Origin: Desulfuromusa sp.
GTDB lineage: Bacteria > Desulfobacterota > Desulfuromonadia > Desulfuromonadales > Geopsychrobacteraceae
NCBI GenBank assembly: GCA_021647765.1
Contig: JAKIUD010000058.1
Coordinates: 1 to 21,399, forward strand
Direction of reading: 5' to 3'
DNA: 21,399 nt
Shown here: positions 1 through 7,416 of the stretch, piece by piece
How positions within the stretch are numbered: position 1 is the stretch's first letter
How the letters are laid out: each line of letters starts with the position of its first letter
The notes under the pieces: model-generated
The model's input: the letters and a program-made list of their open reading frames with translations, nothing else
Databases searched by the model: none
What the model was told of the DNA's origin: nothing
Program-made: the position numbers and the translations under genes

Positions 1-1
1 A

Positions 2-82
2 AATATTTGTAAGTACGTGCAAAACCAATTGGTCGAATTAGATAAAAAGGAAGTCCACGGAAAGCAACTGGAGCTGTTTTAG
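2..82 (+). CDS. C-terminal end of an unidentified gene (partial at window edge)
   Basis: An open frame enters from the left edge and ends at TAG 80-82, giving about 26 residues that finish in KQLELF. The tail is hydrophilic and rich in K, E and Q, with no recognisable motif. An intrinsic terminator 13 bases after the stop supports its being a real gene end, because the other two forward frames have stops in this stretch. The product cannot be named from so short a tail. Confidence 0.45.
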   Translation, partial: NICKYVQNQLVELDKKEVHGKQLELF

Positions 83-94
83 GATTTTGCCTTT

Positions 95-124
95 AAAACT
101 CTGTCGCTTGCGGCCGAGTTTTTT
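95..124 (+). terminator. Rho-independent terminator after the partial upstream gene
   Basis: The stem has AAAACTC at 95-101 pairing with GAGTTTT at 116-122. Further G-C and G-U pairs inside (103-106 with 111-114) close a small CTTG loop. A run of T at 119-124 follows. It lies 13 bases after the stop of the partial CDS and points the same way. Confidence 0.75.
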
Positions 125-128
125 ATAA

Positions 129-215
129 GGTTTGGTTGCGGGGAAACCGCGTTTTTACTTTGTCACTGATCCCGATGGCTATCTGGTTGAAGTTGTCCGT
201 CGGGTTTCACTGTAG
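129..215 (+). pseudogene. Remnant of a VOC/glyoxalase-superfamily protein (C-terminus only)
   Basis: The frame 129-215 encodes 28 residues ending in RFYFVTDPDGYLVEVVRR plus four more and TAG at 213-215. The FYF-x-DPDGY-x-VE pattern is typical of the last beta strands of vicinal oxygen chelate (glyoxalase I/bleomycin-resistance) domains, where the Glu of VE is a metal ligand. The frame is closed upstream by TAA at 126-128, which sits directly after an intrinsic terminator. There is no start codon, no ribosome site and no room for the rest of the domain, and neither other forward frame restores it. It is best read as the leftover 3' end of a deleted gene. Recognition rests on one short motif. 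Confidence 0.55.
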
Positions 216-281
216 ACGATTTTTATACTGAACCAACTATGTCCTCGTCCAGGTTTTCTGCTGGCCGCTATGGAGAGAAAA

Positions 282-1049
282 ATGACCGTTGATAGTTTAA
301 TCGAGGAGGGTTTGCGTGCACTTGAAGAAGGAGAAACTAAAGCTGCAGTTCGATATTTTCAACAGGCTGTAGAAAAGGATGAAAGTGCTGAAGCCTGGCT
401 GCTGTTAGCTGAGGCACAAATTGTAGCTGGCTCTTTTGCCAAAGCGCATAAAAGCCTCTCAGCTGGATTGAAGTTGGAAACTGATAATATTGATCTGTTG
501 TTTTCTCTGGGTGATCTCTATCTTGAAGAAGAGAAGAATGATAAGGCAATAGCCACTTACCAGCAGATTATCAATCTGGATTCTGAAGATGTGGATGCTT
601 GGGTCAGTAAGGCGGTCGCGCAGATGAATGATGATTTAGAGGCTGCCGAAAAGACTTGTCGCCAAGCTCTCGACATAGATCCAGATTCCGCATTTGCCTA
701 TAGTGCTCTTGGGGATATCTATGTTGCCAAAAATAGTGGAGAGGATGCGATTAAAAGTTTTCTCCAGGCGATAGAACTGGACTCGTCTGAGCCCCAATCC
801 TATCTGAGCCTTGCGGAGCTCTATTATGAAGCCGACGATCTGGATCAGGCTGAAGAATATTGTCAAAAAGGGTTGGAATTAGATGCGGGATTAGCCTTGG
901 GCTATTTGACTCTTGGTTATATCTATCTCGATCTGGATCGCACTCAGGAGGCAATTGATAATTTTCAGCAGTTTCTCCGCATGGAAAAAAGTGCTGCGGC
1001 CAGGAATATCTGTGCAGAGGTCTCTGCTGTCATTGATGGTCTCAAATGA
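282..1049 (+). CDS. TPR-repeat protein
   Basis: This 255-residue protein is made almost entirely of tetratricopeptide repeats, about six or seven 34-residue units. Signatures include A-x-x-x-L-x-x-A near residues 10-25, 'AIATYQQIINLDSED' and 'AIKSFLQAIELDSSEP', each with the usual helix A/helix B spacing and a terminal P or D. No signal peptide or membrane segment is visible, so a cytoplasmic scaffold or adaptor is likely. The ATG at 282 is preferred over the in-frame ATG at 270 because GGAG at 272-275 lies six bases before it, whereas the earlier ATG has no ribosome site. It sits before the broken comEA-like gene and prsK. It is much shorter than PrsT, the TPR protein of PEP-CTERM loci, so I do not call it that. 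The binding partner is unknown. Confidence 0.85.
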   Translation: MTVDSLIEEGLRALEEGETKAAVRYFQQAVEKDESAEAWLLLAEAQIVAGSFAKAHKSLSAGLKLETDNIDLLFSLGDLYLEEEKNDKAIATYQQIINLDSEDVDAWVSKAVAQMNDDLEAAEKTCRQALDIDPDSAFAYSALGDIYVAKNSGEDAIKSFLQAIELDSSEPQSYLSLAELYYEADDLDQAEEYCQKGLELDAGLALGYLTLGYIYLDLDRTQEAIDNFQQFLRMEKSAAARNICAEVSAVIDGLK

Positions 1050-1165
1050 TGGCTTGGTCATTCAATATTTTTTAGGAATAAAGCCCAGTCATATTTGGAT
1101 AGAAACTTGCGTAACTAAAACAAGTTGCCTGTCAACTTGAATAGAAAAGTAGGGAGATGGTGAAT

Positions 1166-1194
1166 TTGCCTAAATATGCTGTTAATTTTATAAT
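1166..1194 (+). promoter_or_regulatory. Sigma70-type promoter upstream of the comEA-like gene
   Basis: A -35 box TTGCCT (1166-1171, four of six consensus bases) is followed by a 17-base spacer and a perfect TATAAT -10 (1189-1194). Transcription would begin near 1201, giving a leader of about 168 bases before ATG 1369. The leader is G-rich in places (1273-1295, 1356-1363). I recognise no riboswitch in it. Apart from this promoter I see nothing definite in 1050-1368. Confidence 0.5.
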
Positions 1195-1368
1195 ATTTCG
1201 ATAAGTTCACCCTCGTTAAAAAAGAATTTACTTTTATATTTCATACCTCAGTGTTAGTATTTGCTTACGTTCGAGGGAGCGTCCTGTGGAGGGGACCTGT
1301 CTGGTAATCCATTCCAACGAAAACACAATACCTCTCGTGGGCAACAGCATTGATAGGGGGGACGTTTA

Positions 1369-1631
1369 TGGAAAACATTAAAAAGAGGTATTTTTTCTTT
1401 ATTGATTCTACTGGTTTGTCGGCTCATGTTTGCAGCATCCCAGGTGAACCTATAGTACGGCAACAGTTACACAGTTGGTAGAACTGAAAAGGAATCGGTG
1501 ACGTAACGGTGCTAAAAATTGTTGAATATAGGAAAAACAAGAAAGTTTTATCGGGTGATGAGTTCGTCAATATTAAAGGGGTTGGCGATAAATTTTGGAA
1601 AGAATTCGTGGACGGCTTACTGTTGCCATGA
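1369..1631 (+). pseudogene. ComEA-like helix-hairpin-helix DNA-binding protein, broken by two frameshifts
   Basis: ATG 1369 (after a GGGGGGA ribosome site) opens with MENIKRGIFSLLILLVCRLM, a clear export signal, then FAASQVNL and TAG at 1453. The next frame (1454-1489) reads STATVTQLVELK, and the third (1491-1631) reads GIGDVTVLKIVEYR and later FVNIKGVGDKFWKEF before TGA. Joined, these make about 86 residues with the order signal peptide, VNLxTAT, GIG hairpin, IVEYR and second hairpin GVG. That is the layout of small ComEA-family proteins, which bind incoming DNA in the periplasm during transformation. Each break is repaired by removing one base: a T near 1453 and an A in AAAA at 1487-1490. 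A strong terminator follows 44 bases after the stop. It could be a true pseudogene, assembly errors or, less likely, recoding. Confidence 0.72.
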
Positions 1632-1675
1632 AAAAAAACAAAAAAATAGTCACTATCCGGGTTGTTTTTACAGGT

Positions 1676-1719
1676 AAAATGGCAGGAAAGGGGGATGCCC
1701 TTTTCCTGCCATTTTTTTT
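1676..1719 (+). terminator. Strong rho-independent terminator between comEA-like pseudogene and prsK
   Basis: AAAATGGCAGGAAA (1676-1689) pairs with TTTCCTGCCATTTT (right arm about 1702-1715). A further GGG/CCC pairing closes the loop, and T runs from 1712 to 1719. It ends 24 bases before the prsK start codon, so it lies inside the likely prsK leader or directly before it. Confidence 0.88.
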
Positions 1720-1743
1720 GGTTGAGTGGTACAAGGATAATTC

Positions 1744-3807
1744 ATGCTTTCTATTTTTTTTCTTTGGATAAATATTGTTTTGTGTCCCGTTGCCGGGATT
1801 ATTCTGCTGTTACGCCGTTCCTACACCATCTCAATGCTTTTTTTTATTCTGGCAATATTTTCTCTCTCTGGGTTGACCTTCATTGATCTACAGTCTTTGC
1901 AACATCCGGAGCAACTGTTTTTGTGGCGTAAATATGGACTGTTTTTTGAGGCAATTACAGTTTTAAGCTGTTATTTTCATACCAAAACCGCTTTCAGGGA
2001 TAATTCAGAGATCTACAAAGGTTACGGTTTCTGGATATCAGTTGCTGTTACTCTCTTTTTGCTGGCTTATATCATTGTCTCCCCGATTCAAAACCTCCTT
2101 TTTTCGCCCGATTTTGTTGAGGAAAAAATTATTTTTCTGACCGAATCAGGTTTTGTCGTTTATCTGCTCCTCATGATTTTTCTGGTGTTTGGTTTGGTGC
2201 AGTTGGAGAGAACCCTTGCAGGGTTGCACCAGACTGAACGCTGGGGCATCAAGTTGAAGGTTTTGAGCGCCGGAATGGTTCTGGCAATTTTCGCCCTCTA
2301 TTTCAGTCACAGCTTGTTGTACCGCTCGATTAATATGAATTATTTAGGCATTCGTTCCGTAGCTGTGTTGATTGCCATCATCTTATTTTGCTACTCGCAC
2401 ATGGGTCGTGTCACTGATAACAGACTGGCGCTGTCCCGTGGCATTGCTCATCGTTCTTTCGTGCTGTTGATTGTCGGTGGTTATCTGATTTTACTTGGAG
2501 TGGTCGGTGAAGGATTACGTTATTTAAACGTTGATGATGCCAGATTATTATTTTATATCCTATCGTTTATCAGTATTCTCACCCTTGCCATTGTTTTTCT
2601 CTCAGAGAGACTACGACGCAAACTCAAAGTCACTCTGCACAAAAACTTCTATCAACGCAAGTATGACTATCAGGAGCAATGGCAAAATTTTGCCAATCGG
2701 GTAGCAGCAGGAACGACACTCACTGAAATTCAGACTTCGATTCTTAGTTTTTTCTGCGAGCCTTTAGCTTGTAAGGGAGCCGCTTTTTATCTCTATGATT
2801 TTGACTTATCCAGTTATGTGCATACCGCTTCTTTTAACTTCAGGCGGGATTGGCGACCATTCGCTGAATCTGATCCTCTCATAGTAACCCTCAGACAGAA
2901 AGACTGGATCATCAATCTCAAAGAGAATCATCTTGAATTAAGAAACTCTCTGATTGAATCCTTTGATGATATTGGAGCTTTTCTGGTTGTTCCACTCTTT
3001 TTTGATGAGGAATTGACTGGATTTATTGTTTTAGGTGAGCAAATTAATTCGGCCGAGGAATTGACTTACGAGGATTATGATTTGTTGCGGATGTTAGCTC
3101 GACAGGCCATCGCAACGGTACAGGGGTTGCGTCTTTCGGAGCAATTGTCGACGGCCAGGGAACTAGCAGCAATTGGTAAGGTTTCTACTTTTGTACTCCA
3201 CGACCTGAAAAATCAGGTTTCTGGTTTGTCGCTTATGCTCGACAACGCCCGTGATTATATTGATGATCCGGAATTTCAGCAGGACATGTTGGAAACGGTC
3301 GGTAATACCGTTGTCAATATGAAGGCTTTGATTTCTCGATTGAAGAATATTAAAGAAAAGCCAGAACTGGTAATTGCTGCAGTTCCGTTAGATAAAATAA
3401 TTCACGATGCTGTTGAAACCTCCAGCGCAAAAATTCTGGTCGAGGGTATATCGGCACTCGTTGCGGTTGACGAGGAAGAAGTTTACAAAGTTATCTTAAA
3501 CTTGTTGGTCAATGCGGTTGAAGCAACGGGGCATGATGAACCAGTACGAATCAATTTCGGTCATAACAAAGGTTTTGCTTTTGTTGAAGTTTGTGATGCG
3601 GGTTGCGGAATGAGTGCTGACTTTATGGAAAACAAATTATTTAAACCTTTTGAGACAACCAAGAAGCATGGTTTTGGTATCGGCCTCTATCAATGCAAAC
3701 AGATTATTGAATCTCATGCTGGTCGGATTGAAGTGAAAAGTACGGAGGGTGAGGGGACGACATTCACTTTATTTCTGCCCTTGGCTGTTGAACGTTTTTT
3801 GCAATAA
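1744..3807 (+). CDS. prsK: PEP-CTERM system histidine kinase PrsK
   Basis: This 687-residue inner-membrane sensor kinase matches the PrsK family associated with exosortase/PEP-CTERM exopolysaccharide loci. Residues 1 to about 300 form roughly eight hydrophobic helices. A GAF-like domain follows at about 330-460, including 'GAFLVVPLFFDEELTGFIVLGE'. The H-box is VLHDLKNQ with His486, and the ATPase domain has the N-box around Asn590 (NLLVNAVEA), DAGCGM from Asp618 and the G2 box GFGIGL. ATG 1744 has AAGGA at 1733-1737. prsR follows after 52 bases with no terminator, so the two are likely co-transcribed and PrsK should phosphorylate PrsR. The stimulus is unknown. The gene begins only 24 bases after a strong terminator. 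Naming rests on recalled architecture and on the partner gene. Confidence 0.87.
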   Translation: MLSIFFLWINIVLCPVAGIILLLRRSYTISMLFFILAIFSLSGLTFIDLQSLQHPEQLFLWRKYGLFFEAITVLSCYFHTKTAFRDNSEIYKGYGFWISVAVTLFLLAYIIVSPIQNLLFSPDFVEEKIIFLTESGFVVYLLLMIFLVFGLVQLERTLAGLHQTERWGIKLKVLSAGMVLAIFALYFSHSLLYRSINMNYLGIRSVAVLIAIILFCYSHMGRVTDNRLALSRGIAHRSFVLLIVGGYLILLGVVGEGLRYLNVDDARLLFYILSFISILTLAIVFLSERLRRKLKVTLHKNFYQRKYDYQEQWQNFANRVAAGTTLTEIQTSILSFFCEPLACKGAAFYLYDFDLSSYVHTASFNFRRDWRPFAESDPLIVTLRQKDWIINLKENHLELRNSLIESFDDIGAFLVVPLFFDEELTGFIVLGEQINSAEELTYEDYDLLRMLARQAIATVQGLRLSEQLSTARELAAIGKVSTFVLHDLKNQVSGLSLMLDNARDYIDDPEFQQDMLETVGNTVVNMKALISRLKNIKEKPELVIAAVPLDKIIHDAVETSSAKILVEGISALVAVDEEEVYKVILNLLVNAVEATGHDEPVRINFGHNKGFAFVEVCDAGCGMSADFMENKLFKPFETTKKHGFGIGLYQCKQIIESHAGRIEVKSTEGEGTTFTLFLPLAVERFLQ

Positions 3808-3859
3808 GTTATTGTTGGTTAATAGGGTTGGTTTTTGTGGGTTTTAGGGGAGAGTTGGT

Positions 3860-5287
3860 TTGAAAAAATTACTGATTGTTGACGATAATCCCGAAATCAG
3901 GAAACAGTTGAAATGGGGATTTGGAAAAGAGTACCGTGTTCTCCTGGCTGAGTCTGTTGATGAGGCGCTCAAGTTGTTTGAACATCATACCCCCGATGTT
4001 GTGACTCTGGATCTTGGTTTGCCCCCCGATATTGATGGTGCTTCAGAAGGTCTGCGTTGTTTACAAATCATGTTGCGGAGTCAACCTTCGACTAAAGTTA
4101 TCGTCCTGTCTGGCAATGAGGAGCATACGAACGCTCTGACAGCAGTTGATATGGGGGCTTATGATTATTATCATAAGCCAATTGATCTGGACGAATTGAA
4201 AATTATCCTTGCCCGCGCTTTTCATCTGGCTGGACTCGAAGAGGAAAACCGCCGCCTGCAGGTTTCTGCTGGCCATGATAAAGAGAATGGTTATAGCGGT
4301 ATTTTCGGGCAATGTCCACAGATGCAACAGGTTTTTGCCATGATTAAGAAGGTGGCATCTATTGATGTGCCAATTCTTATTCTTGGTGAAAGTGGCACCG
4401 GGAAGGAGGTTGTCGCCCGGGCAATTCACGATCGTGGGATTAGGAAAAATGGCAATGTGATTGCGATTAACTGCGGCGCAATCCCAGAGAGTTTACTTGA
4501 GAGTGAACTGTTCGGTCATGAAAAAGGGGCTTTTACCGGGGCTCAGAGCCGAGTTCAGGGTAAAGTGGAATATGCAGAAGGAGGAACTCTCTTTCTGGAT
4601 GAAATCGGGGAAATGGCACCGCTGTTGCAAGTTAAATTACTCCGTTTTTTACAGGAAAAAGTGATTCAAAGAGTTGGTGGACGAGAAGATATTGCGGTTG
4701 ATACGCGGATTGTCGCAGCAACTAACGTTGATATTCAGAAATCGATCAAAGCTGGAAAATTTCGTGAGGATCTTTATTATCGAATTGGAGTCATCACAAT
4801 TGAACTACCACCATTGCGTGAACGTGGCGAGGATATTGAACTTTTAGCCAATATTTTTCTGCGTCGGTTTGGGAGGGAATTTGGTCAGAAGATCAGGGGC
4901 TATAGTGAAGTGGCACTTAAATGGTTAATGACTTATGACTGGCCCGGAAATGTGCGTGAGCTGGAAAATAAAATCAAGCGTGCTGTAGTGATGGCAGAGA
5001 GCCCGATTATCAAAGCATCTGATCTTGGTTTTGAGGAAAAACAGGAGCTTGTTGAGTCAAGTTGTTCTTCTGGCGAAGAAAAACCACCGGGCGCAGCAGA
5101 TATGGTTAACGAACTCAGCTTTGCGGGGATGACACTCAAAGATGCTCGTCAGCAGGTTGAGAAAAAATTATTGAAACAAGCGATGGAGAGATCGCAAGGT
5201 AATATTCTTAAGGCAGCTGAAGAGTTGGATGTCAGCAGACCAACCTTTTATGATTTACTCAAGAAGCACGGTCTGCATCAATCCTGA
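3860..5287 (+). CDS. prsR: PEP-CTERM system sigma54-dependent response regulator PrsR
   Basis: This 475-residue NtrC-type activator has three domains. The receiver (1-125) has acidic D8-D9, phospho-acceptor Asp51 in TLDLGLP and Lys106. The AAA+ domain (about 150-380) has Walker A GESGTGKE at 176-183, the sigma54-contacting GAFTGA at 223-228 and Walker B LFLDE with D247-E248. The C-terminal Fis-type helix-turn-helix (about 430-475) ends in SRPTFYDLLKKHG. All catalytic residues are present. The start codon is TTG at 3860, preceded by AGGGGAGAG; this is the only start that keeps the receiver's first strand intact. By family it activates RpoN-dependent promoters of exopolysaccharide and PEP-CTERM genes. 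I saw no convincing -24/-12 site in this window, so its targets probably lie elsewhere. Confidence 0.9.
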   Translation: MKKLLIVDDNPEIRKQLKWGFGKEYRVLLAESVDEALKLFEHHTPDVVTLDLGLPPDIDGASEGLRCLQIMLRSQPSTKVIVLSGNEEHTNALTAVDMGAYDYYHKPIDLDELKIILARAFHLAGLEEENRRLQVSAGHDKENGYSGIFGQCPQMQQVFAMIKKVASIDVPILILGESGTGKEVVARAIHDRGIRKNGNVIAINCGAIPESLLESELFGHEKGAFTGAQSRVQGKVEYAEGGTLFLDEIGEMAPLLQVKLLRFLQEKVIQRVGGREDIAVDTRIVAATNVDIQKSIKAGKFREDLYYRIGVITIELPPLRERGEDIELLANIFLRRFGREFGQKIRGYSEVALKWLMTYDWPGNVRELENKIKRAVVMAESPIIKASDLGFEEKQELVESSCSSGEEKPPGAADMVNELSFAGMTLKDARQQVEKKLLKQAMERSQGNILKAAEELDVSRPTFYDLLKKHGLHQS

Positions 5288-5300
5288 CCAGCTGCTCACT

Positions 5301-6188
5301 TTACTCCGTCGTAAACTGCCTGACTTCACTTTCATAGGTCAGGTTTGGGTCTTGAGTGTCGGTGGCAACAACTTTCCAGTAATAGGTTGTTGAGGCTTCC
5401 AGATCAAATGCCTGGTGATAGTCGCTACTCCCTTTGTCAACTGAAAAAAGCACCGATGCTGCAGAACTTGCAGCAGAATGGCTTGTGGCTGAATCCCCGC
5501 CGCCACCACCACCTCCACAGGCGGTTAAAATCCCTCCCAGTAACATGATCAGCAGAAGACTCACGTATTGTGGTAACCGTTTCATCTGTGGCACCGGTCG
5601 GTGTTTTAATCCTGTTATGAATAGCAAAGCGGTCAGAATAACAAGAATGCTGGTTGGTATGTTATTGTCCCCAGAGTCTGGAGGCAATACTGCAACCGAA
5701 CTGGTGGCGGTAGTCACCTCGTTTTGATCTGTACCGTAAAAGAGGATATAGGTCACATCATATTCAGCTGGAGCAATCTCCCAGCGAAAGGTGGTCGGAA
5801 TCGGTTCATTGGTTGCCCCTGCGGCCGGAATGACCAATCCAGGTAGCCAACTGTTGCTGACAATATTTGAATAAGTACTCTCTGCACTGGCATCATTGTC
5901 GTAAGCTGTGACTGAAAAAAAGTAGGTTGTGTTATCAGTCAGGTTAGTCAGGGTGGTAGATAAGACATTTCCGACATCAACTGGAGAAGCAGCAGGAGAA
6001 CCATCGACATAGGCACCGGTTCCATCAAAGGGGAAATGGTTGTCTCCTTGTTTGTAATAGACCTTATAGCCATCGACTCCCGAGCTTGGGCTTGGATCCC
6101 AGGAAAGGGTGACGTCCTGACAAAATGTGATACTTATTGAATTGACAAGAATTAAAAAGCTGATTATAAGTATTTGAAATAACTTCAT
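5301..6188 (-). CDS. Exported fibronectin type III protein with an internal sorting-signal/lipobox insertion
   Basis: This 295-residue protein begins with a hydrophobic export signal (1-22). FnIII domain 1 spans about 25-115 (VTLSWDPSP, VDGYKVYY, TTYFFSVTAYD). FnIII domain 2 starts at about 117 (TTFRWEIAPAEYDVTYILFYG) and finishes at 265-295 (STTYYWKVVATDT, ending in RQFTTE). Between the halves (about 169-247) lie a hydrophobic segment at 178-194 ending in LKHR, Met202 opening MKRLPQYVSLLLIMLLGG, and LTAC with Cys224 followed by seven glycines. The first part resembles a C-terminal surface-sorting tail and the second an N-terminal lipoprotein signal. The frame is continuous. The gene converges on prsR with 13 bases between stops, and is divergent from the Crp/Fnr gene. 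It may be an envelope protein; function unknown. Confidence 0.78.
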   Translation of the reverse strand: MKLFQILIISFLILVNSISITFCQDVTLSWDPSPSSGVDGYKVYYKQGDNHFPFDGTGAYVDGSPAASPVDVGNVLSTTLTNLTDNTTYFFSVTAYDNDASAESTYSNIVSNSWLPGLVIPAAGATNEPIPTTFRWEIAPAEYDVTYILFYGTDQNEVTTATSSVAVLPPDSGDNNIPTSILVILTALLFITGLKHRPVPQMKRLPQYVSLLLIMLLGGILTACGGGGGGGDSATSHSAASSAASVLFSVDKGSSDYHQAFDLEASTTYYWKVVATDTQDPNLTYESEVRQFTTE

Positions 6189-6218
6189 TACTTTGTCCTT
6201 TTATATGCATGGACGATC

Positions 6219-6224
6219 ATTATA
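6219..6224 (-). promoter_or_regulatory. Candidate -10 box for the FnIII gene
   Basis: On the minus strand TATAAT occupies 6224-6219, about 31 bases before the FnIII start codon. No good -35 match lies 17 bases upstream, so this is a tentative call. The 85-base divergent gap to the Crp/Fnr gene shows no clear inverted TTGAT/ATCAA site. Confidence 0.3.
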
Positions 6225-6273
6225 ACAAAACCGGGCAAGGGAAAATAGTAATTTAATCTTAAAGGTGTAGCGT

Positions 6274-6957
6274 GTGAGTATTAACTCTTCAGAAATTATC
6301 AAGCAATGCCATTTGTTTTACGGTGTGACTGACACAGATCTGCAGCTGCTGGTGTCGATTCTTCGAATTCGTAATTTTAATAAAGGCGAAATTTTGTTTG
6401 AAGAAGGGGCAGATGCTGAGGGTTTTTATATTGTTGCTTCTGGCAAAGTGAAAGTTTATAAATTATCCTCGGATGGCAGGGAACGTATTCTCCATGTGGT
6501 TCAACCGGGGAACAGTTTTGCGGAGGCTGCAATTTTTGACGATGGTCTCTATCCCGCTTTTGCTGAGACGCTTATCTCTTCAACTTTGTTTTTTTTCCCA
6601 AAACAAGAATTTCTGGAGTTACTACATCACCATTCTCAGTTGGCGATAAATATGATTGCCGGATTATCCCGGTTTTTACGCCAGTTTACGATGCAGATCG
6701 AAGATTTGACTTTTCGTGATGTTCCCGCACGTTTAGCACGGTATTTGCTGACTTTTTTTGACACGACTCCAGTAGCAATTTTATTGCCCGTCTCGAAGAC
6801 CCAATTGGCATCCAACCTTGGTACAACCAGCGAAACCCTATCGCGAACTTTTCGTAAACTTTCCGATGATGAGATCATCTGTGTACAGGGTAAAAAAATT
6901 GATGTCCTCGATGTTGATCGATTGTTTGATTTGGCGGAAAGATACAAGGAGATCTGA
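6274..6957 (+). CDS. Crp/Fnr-family transcriptional regulator (possible NO/redox sensor)
   Basis: This 227-residue protein has an N-terminal cyclic-nucleotide-binding-like beta roll (about 10-125, including KGEILFEEGADAEGFYIVASG), a long dimerisation helix (about 125-150) and a C-terminal winged helix. The recognition region LASNLGTTSETLSRTFRKL lies around residues 178-196. The N-terminus lacks the cysteine cluster of oxygen-sensing Fnr. The beta roll also lacks the RxS cAMP contact of Crp, so the ligand is probably neither a [4Fe-4S] cluster nor cAMP. Dnr/NnrR-type members sense nitric oxide through heme, and the gene 15 bases downstream belongs to a nitrosative-stress-linked family, which makes that assignment plausible but unproven. 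The start is GTG 6274, with AAAGGTG at 6261-6267. Confidence 0.88.
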   Translation: MSINSSEIIKQCHLFYGVTDTDLQLLVSILRIRNFNKGEILFEEGADAEGFYIVASGKVKVYKLSSDGRERILHVVQPGNSFAEAAIFDDGLYPAFAETLISSTLFFFPKQEFLELLHHHSQLAINMIAGLSRFLRQFTMQIEDLTFRDVPARLARYLLTFFDTTPVAILLPVSKTQLASNLGTTSETLSRTFRKLSDDEIICVQGKKIDVLDVDRLFDLAERYKEI

Positions 6958-6972
6958 GAAATTCAACATTCA

Positions 6973-7326
6973 ATGTCCCCACCTTTGACCAATAAAGAGA
7001 AAAAAGATCTAAGAGTTCTGGCTCTCTTCACTGCTGTTTATTGCCGGGATCATCACACTGCAGAGCGCAAGCCTCTTTCTTCTTTACCCAAACAGCTTTC
7101 TTCTCTTGAAAAGTACCCTTGCTGTGCTTCCTGCCAAGATTTCTTGCACTATGCCATTGAGCGTCGCTTAAACTGTCCTCTCGAAGAAAAGCCTGTTTGT
7201 AAAAATTGTCAGGTTCACTGTTATCGACCCGGCTACCGTGAAAAAGTGCGGGAAATTATGCGTTATTCTGGTAAGGCTCTCATCAAGAGGGGGCGCTTGG
7301 ATCTCCTTTGGCACTACTTTTTTTAA
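6973..7326 (+). CDS. YgbA-type 'nitrous oxide-stimulated promoter' family protein
   Basis: This 117-residue cysteine-rich protein matches the small family named for nitrous-oxide-stimulated promoters (E. coli YgbA). It shows the early YCRDHH, the CCASC cluster (about 51-55), NCP (about 73), CKNCQVHCYRPGYRE (about 81-95) and IMRYSGKAL. The repeated cysteines and histidines suggest metal or Fe-S binding, though no ligand set is proven. No signal peptide or membrane segment is present. It starts 15 bases after the Crp/Fnr stop and is almost certainly co-transcribed with it. In E. coli ygbA is induced by NO through NsrR; here the adjacent Crp/Fnr protein is the obvious candidate regulator. The biochemical activity is not known to me. 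Confidence 0.85.
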   Translation: MSPPLTNKEKKDLRVLALFTAVYCRDHHTAERKPLSSLPKQLSSLEKYPCCASCQDFLHYAIERRLNCPLEEKPVCKNCQVHCYRPGYREKVREIMRYSGKALIKRGRLDLLWHYFF

Positions 7327-7416
7327 ATCTCAGAATAACTCAACGGTGTCCAGGTAGGAAGCTGCAGCCTTTGAATCAGGTTCCCCCCTCAATTCCCTGA
7401 ATGGCACTAAATTTCT

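Noticed and set aside
1201..1368. Possible cyclic-di-GMP (GEMM) riboswitch
   Set aside because: The conserved GACGCAAAGCC-type core is absent.
5434..5727. Forward ORF with a polyproline run
   Set aside because: The prolines are the complement of the glycine run in the FnIII protein; the minus-strand frame is the coding one.
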